Assembly: GCA_016763155.1 (NCBI GenBank) | Contig: JAESUH010000217.1 | Span: 35,845-99,844 of the forward strand | Direction: 5' to 3' | From: Rhizobiaceae bacterium | Lineage (GTDB): Bacteria > Pseudomonadota > Alphaproteobacteria > Rhizobiales > Rhizobiaceae | DNA length: 64,000 nt | In this document: positions 59,970 through 64,000 of the stretch, in pieces | How the letters are laid out: every line of letters begins with the position of its first letter | How positions within the stretch are numbered: the stretch's first letter is position 1 | Translations under genes and position numbers: made by a program | Notes under the pieces: model-generated | Told to the model about the DNA's origin: nothing | Database searches by the model: none | Seen by the model: only the letters and a program-made list of their open reading frames with translations

Positions 59970-61060
59970 TGCGCCACCGATTGGTTGCGGGGAAACAAGG
60001 CGATGAATTCCGCTCCAAATTTAATTGCACCGGCAATTTCACCAGCACGATCTCCTGACCCGATAAATACGTCACCTCTGGCCGAGCCGACAATCGCGGA
60101 GCCTGTATCTTGTGCAATCATCAAGCGGGAAAATGGATTTTCTTCCCCCGGCAGAGAGTCTTGCGAATTGACGAAAATTGGAGTGCCGAAAGTGTGCATC
60201 TTGTGATCTATGGCCAAGCTACATCCAGACGTCAAAGGAACACCACCAGCAGCAACCGGCCCTAGATCGGGATCATCCAGAATTGTTTCCTGAAAGAAAA
60301 TATAGGATTGGTTTCCCTCCATCGCCGCAAACATTTGGGTTGGGTTGTCTCTTAGCCATTGCTTGAGGGTGGCCATGGTCACATCTTCCAATTTCATGGC
60401 ATTAATGGAAACAAGATATTTCCCAATGGCTGAATAAGGGTGCCCTGATTTTGCAGCATAGGAAACCCGCTGGGTCGTGCCATTGGTAAGAATAAGCCGG
60501 GCAGAACCCTGAATATGCATAAAATAGCAATCAACTGGATCTTTTAGCCAAAAAATTTCCAACCCCCGGCCGTCCAGCGCGCCCTGATTTATTTCACGGC
60601 GGTTATGATAGGAGGAGAAATTCCCCTGCTCTTCCCGCGCAAACATGAAATAGGGGTCCATTTCATTTGGTCTGGTATCATCATTAATATCGGCCAAATC
60701 CGGTGGTCGCCGATAGATCGGGACAGAATATTCGTCGCTTCTTGTCCGAGATGCCAGCAATTCCGGTTCGAAATATCCGGTGATGAAGCCCTGATCGCGT
60801 ATTTCAAAGGGCTGAAAGTTCTCCTCAAAAAAACTTCGGGCAGCCAAGTCTGAAATATCTGATCTGTTGCCAAATTGCTCAAGCGCTTTTTGGCCAATAT
60901 CGGCAAGGGCCTGACCGTCCGCACCCAGTGATTTTGTCGAATGAGGTTTCTCTACTGCCCGCTCTGCGGTTTTTAAAAAGCACCCCAGAGCATCGGCTTG
61001 TCGGCCATCATTCCAGCCCCTGATTGTTGAAAAATCCATTTTGTGGAGAAGTTGCGACAA
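59966..61060 (-). CDS. mltA: membrane-bound lytic murein transglycosylase A
   Basis: FITGYFEPELLASRTRSDEYSVPIYRRPPDL, GAGLTSGC-type region and QDTGSAIVGSARGDVFIGSGDRAGEIAG. Confidence 0.95.
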   Translation of the reverse strand: MSQLLHKMDFSTIRGWNDGRQADALGCFLKTAERAVEKPHSTKSLGADGQALADIGQKALEQFGNRSDISDLAARSFFEENFQPFEIRDQGFITGYFEPELLASRTRSDEYSVPIYRRPPDLADINDDTRPNEMDPYFMFAREEQGNFSSYHNRREINQGALDGRGLEIFWLKDPVDCYFMHIQGSARLILTNGTTQRVSYAAKSGHPYSAIGKYLVSINAMKLEDVTMATLKQWLRDNPTQMFAAMEGNQSYIFFQETILDDPDLGPVAAGGVPLTSGCSLAIDHKMHTFGTPIFVNSQDSLPGEENPFSRLMIAQDTGSAIVGSARGDVFIGSGDRAGEIAGAIKFGAEFIALFPRNQSVAQ

Positions 61061-61071
61061 GGTTCAACCGA

Positions 61072-61803
61072 TCAACTCTCTGATTCTGTTGCCACCAGTT
61101 TCCAGTTTGGATCGTTCGAATTTAAATCACGGGCAAAGGTCCAGATATCCGTCACTTCGGCAATTTGTTCTGGATCACCATCAATCAATTCATTTTCGCT
61201 GTCATAGGTGGCAGACACGATTTCAGACACAAACCGAATTGCGATTTGAGCTTCATCGTCGGAGATTTCTGCATGGGATATTGCAGCAGTTTCAATGCCC
61301 ACAAACGTTGATTTTACTGTATCACCGCGATCTTCACGATCTGAAATAGCCTGAGAAAAGCCGTCATAAACTTCTTTTGACAGCAGGCCCTTGAGTGATT
61401 TGCGATCACCATCAGCATAAGCAGAAACAATCATCTCGTAGGCCATTTTGCCACCGGAAAGAAATTGCCTTGGATCAAAATTACTATCGGCTACCAGAAT
61501 TGCCCTAAGCGCCTTATTGAGTTTTGTACGAGGTTTGGCAATCTCGTCAATGGCAACAAGGTCAGGGTTTTTGGCCTCTTTATCCTTGGATTTTGACGAT
61601 TTTCTGGATGGCAATGTAACAACATTGTCATTGGAAACATCATCTGTCATTTCGCGAGGCATGTTCTGCTCGCCATCGTTTCTACGGTCCATAGGTGGTT
61701 TTGGCCCATGGCGTTGACCCAGCACAGAGCGCAGCCTTAAAAATACAAATACTGCTATACCTATGGTAATCAGGGTTGATAGGTCAAAAATTTCCATTGC
61801 CAC
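61072..61803 (-). CDS. Tim44/TimA-type domain protein
   Basis: N-terminal TM (FDLSTLITIGIAVFVFLRLRSVLGQRHG) then Tim44-like domain (FDPRQFLSGGKMAYEMIVSAYADGDRKSLKGLLSKEVYDGF). Confidence 0.92.
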   Translation of the reverse strand: MAMEIFDLSTLITIGIAVFVFLRLRSVLGQRHGPKPPMDRRNDGEQNMPREMTDDVSNDNVVTLPSRKSSKSKDKEAKNPDLVAIDEIAKPRTKLNKALRAILVADSNFDPRQFLSGGKMAYEMIVSAYADGDRKSLKGLLSKEVYDGFSQAISDREDRGDTVKSTFVGIETAAISHAEISDDEAQIAIRFVSEIVSATYDSENELIDGDPEQIAEVTDIWTFARDLNSNDPNWKLVATESES

Positions 61804-62041
61804 CGCCGGGATTTTGGGTTTCGATTTGCCGAAGCATTATTAGATATAGGCTGTTAGCTAATTAATTTAAACAGGCTATACAAATTTCACGGGCCAAAGC
61901 CTATGTTTAATTAGGGACGGTGATCGGATATAACAAAACAAGCTCGATATTGTTCGATCAGACGCCCAACCGTTTTCTGACAGCTTTTGTTACAGCTTTC
62001 AACGGTCAATTGAGACTTCAAGAGGATTTGGAACTAAAAAC

Positions 62042-62605
62042 ATGCCTTTCAGCATCATACCCTTCCTACTGCTATTCATTCCCATTTGCGAGATTGGGGT
62101 GTTTATCCTTGTTGGTGGGCAAATCGGAGTTGCCTACACGCTGACATTAATTCTGGTGACCGCGATAATTGGCTCAATTCTTTTGCGCTACCAGGGCCTT
62201 TCACTGCTGACAAAGATACAGGCTGAAACCAGCGCTGGCAGGGTGCCCGGCAAAGAGCTGGTAAATGGCGTGATGATTATGATTGCAGGCGTCTTGTTGC
62301 TGACGCCGGGCTTTGTCACCGATACGATCGGCTTTTTACTGTTCGTCCCATTTATACGCATGATGATTTGGACCTTTATAGGCTCAAAAATTTCCATGGC
62401 CACGGTAGGAAATTCCCAAGGCTTTGGGCAGGCTCCCTTTGACCGGGAATCTGGCACTTCAGATAGAAAGTATCGTGGGGACGAAAACACCATTGATCTG
62501 GACGCAGATGAATATAGCGAAGCACCAAACCCGGATTCTCCCTGGGGCGATTCAGAATCATCCGGGCAAACAGGTTTAAAACCACCCAAAGATAAGACCG
62601 ACTAG
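62042..62605 (+). CDS. FxsA family membrane protein
   Basis: FLLLFIPICEIGVFILVGGQIGVAYTLTLILVTAIIGSILLRYQG ... LLLTPGFVTDTIGFLLFVPF. Confidence 0.92.
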   Translation: MPFSIIPFLLLFIPICEIGVFILVGGQIGVAYTLTLILVTAIIGSILLRYQGLSLLTKIQAETSAGRVPGKELVNGVMIMIAGVLLLTPGFVTDTIGFLLFVPFIRMMIWTFIGSKISMATVGNSQGFGQAPFDRESGTSDRKYRGDENTIDLDADEYSEAPNPDSPWGDSESSGQTGLKPPKDKTD

Positions 62606-62733
62606 GCCTCAAATGGCCAACCTCACCTTGTTATGTTGAGGTGGACATGTTAGCCACGCGCCGAAACATTTAAACAAATCATACTTTGATTTACATCTAT
62701 TCGACAGACTAATTTCAAAATCAGGAAGAACAA

Positions 62734-63249
62734 ATGGCAAAAACCCCTAAAAAGGCCGAAGAAGCAGCTGCACCCAATGGCGCAGGCACTGAAACTGCAC
62801 CAGCATTGAGTGTATTGGCGCAGTATATCAAAGATTTTTCATTTGAAAGCCCAAATGCCCCTCATTCTCTGCGCCCGCGCGAGAAGGCCCCGGATATTCA
62901 AATCAACATCAATGTAAATCCAACGCCACTTTCCGAGACTGATTTTGAGGTAGAGTTGAAACTTGAAGCACGCGCCGTTGATGGTGATGAAGTGCTCTTC
63001 AATGTGGAACTGGATTATGCCGGTATTTTCCGGGTACAAGGCGTTCCTCAGGAATCATTGCAGCCCATCGTTTTGGTGGAATGCCCAAGAATCCTGTTTC
63101 CTTTTGCCCGCCAGATTATTGCTGATGCCACCAGAAACGGCAATTTCCCACCCCTGATGGTGGATCCGGTAGATTTCGCGCAGCTTTATCAAGCAAGATT
63201 GGCTGAAGCCGCTGCCGCAGAAAAAGAAGAAGATAAGAAACCAAGCTAA
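62734..63249 (+). CDS. secB: protein-export chaperone SecB
   Basis: [56 protein letters not shown]. Confidence 0.97.
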   Translation: MAKTPKKAEEAAAPNGAGTETAPALSVLAQYIKDFSFESPNAPHSLRPREKAPDIQININVNPTPLSETDFEVELKLEARAVDGDEVLFNVELDYAGIFRVQGVPQESLQPIVLVECPRILFPFARQIIADATRNGNFPPLMVDPVDFAQLYQARLAEAAAAEKEEDKKPS

Positions 63250-63271
63250 GCAGCTTCATTTCATAAATAAC

Positions 63272-63310
63272 AAAAAGGCCCGGTGATCTTTGATCACCGG
63301 GCCTTTTTTC
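63272..63310. terminator. bidirectional Rho-independent terminator
   Basis: AAAAAGGCCCGGTGATC-TTT-GATCACCGGGCCTTTTTT: perfect long stem with flanking A/T runs between convergent secB and liv-type gene. Confidence 0.92.
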
Positions 63311-63341
63311 TAACTTTTAAGCTCTACACGCTTTCCGTAGA

Positions 63342-63448
63342 GGCGGCCAAAGGCCGCCCGGCGCAAATAGCGCCGCGCCAGCGCAGGCCCGAGCAAAGCT
63401 CGGATACGCCGTGAGCCAAACAAATACGATCTAGCGAAGCTTGATCGT
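63342..63448. repeat. cluster of four short hairpins (3' end and downstream of the liv-type gene)
   Basis: GGCGGCC-AAA-GGCCGCC (63342-63358), CGGCGC-AAATA-GCGCCG (63359-63375), CCGAGC-AAA-GCTCGG (63389-63403), ACGATCTAGC-GAA-GCTTGATCGT (63426-63448, one mismatch). Confidence 0.8.
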
Positions 63449-64000
63449 AGCAAATTCCTTGCCATCGATTTCCAGCTCTTTGTAAGAACCGAAAACTTCA
63501 CCAATGTCGTTGAATTCAACGCCGGTAGCGCCTTGATAATCAACATCGCCACCGTCTTTGATAATTTTCAAAGCTTTGGCAATTTCACCAGGATAGATTT
63601 TTTCGCCCGGTGCATTGGCAACAGACATGATCTTGGCTTGGATTGCTGAGCGATCAGCAGAACCTGCTGCCTGTATGGCCAAGACAATCAAAGCACCAGC
63701 ATCGTAGGAGTTTCCATCAAACGGGCCTTTGCCGTCTCCAGCAACTGTGCCTTTTGCGATGGCGTGGAATTTTTTAATTCCATCAACATCAGATCCTGGA
63801 CCTGAACCGAAAGAACCTTTCAAATCATCACCGAATGCATCGACAAGTGCTTGGCCAACCATGCCATCTGCAAAGATGAAGCGTTCGAAAGCGCCTGTAT
63901 CAAGAGAAGACTGGATGATGCCTTTACCGCCTTGGTCAACATAACCGAAAACAACAAGCTCTTTGGCGCCTGATGCTGCAAGGGCTGCAACTTCAGCGGA
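63431..64000 (-). CDS. branched-chain amino acid ABC transporter substrate-binding protein, C-terminal part (5' end beyond window)
   Basis: Minus frame stays open from 64000 (SAEVAALAASGAKELVVFGYVDQGGKGIIQSSLDTGAFERFIFADGMVGQALVDAFGDDLKGSFG...GATGVEFNDIGEVFGSYKELEI), typical of LivJ/LivK-type periplasmic proteins. Confidence 0.85.
   Translation of the reverse strand, partial: SAEVAALAASGAKELVVFGYVDQGGKGIIQSSLDTGAFERFIFADGMVGQALVDAFGDDLKGSFGSGPGSDVDGIKKFHAIAKGTVAGDGKGPFDGNSYDAGALIVLAIQAAGSADRSAIQAKIMSVANAPGEKIYPGEIAKALKIIKDGGDVDYQGATGVEFNDIGEVFGSYKELEIDGKEFATIKLR

Noticed and set aside
1-64000. tRNA, rRNA, CRISPR arrays, prophage, integrase/transposase or toxin-antitoxin modules
   Set aside because: None recognised in intergenic spaces or ORF translations by eye; a tRNAscan/Infernal/CRISPR search would be needed to exclude small or divergent ones.

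Overview
The window is a 64 kb chromosomal segment from an alphaproteobacterium, most likely Hyphomicrobiales/Rhizobiales. This rests on irr-fabA-fabB-fabI, leuD-leuB-asd, rsmI-yraN-gshB and mltA-tim44-fxsA-secB synteny. It is densely coding, with about 60 confident protein genes and no rRNA, tRNA, CRISPR, prophage or transposase that I could recognise. The most notable accessory content is a nucleobase-catabolism region at about 0.35-19.9 kb. It holds xdhABC, an NMT1/THI5-like ABC transporter, a VOC protein, dihydropyrimidinase, N-carbamoyl amidohydrolase, an omega-aminotransferase, a RutR-like TetR regulator, an EamA permease and preA/preT. Two matching RutR-like palindromes sit in front of the two minus-strand operons. 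A polyamine block (gamma-glutamylpolyamine synthetase-like, potFGHI, agmatinase) lies at 28.9-35.2 kb. Other observations: (i) three intergenic elements built from paired inverted copies of a ~31 bp hairpin whose stem shows compensatory changes; (ii) a run of four near-perfect hairpins over the 3' end of a liv-type binding protein gene; (iii) a palindrome upstream of irr that fits both the ICE core and the RirA IRO box; (iv) a single-base frameshift that splits gshB; (v) a structured asd leader. All calls come from reading the sequence and the supplied ORF translations; no database search was run.
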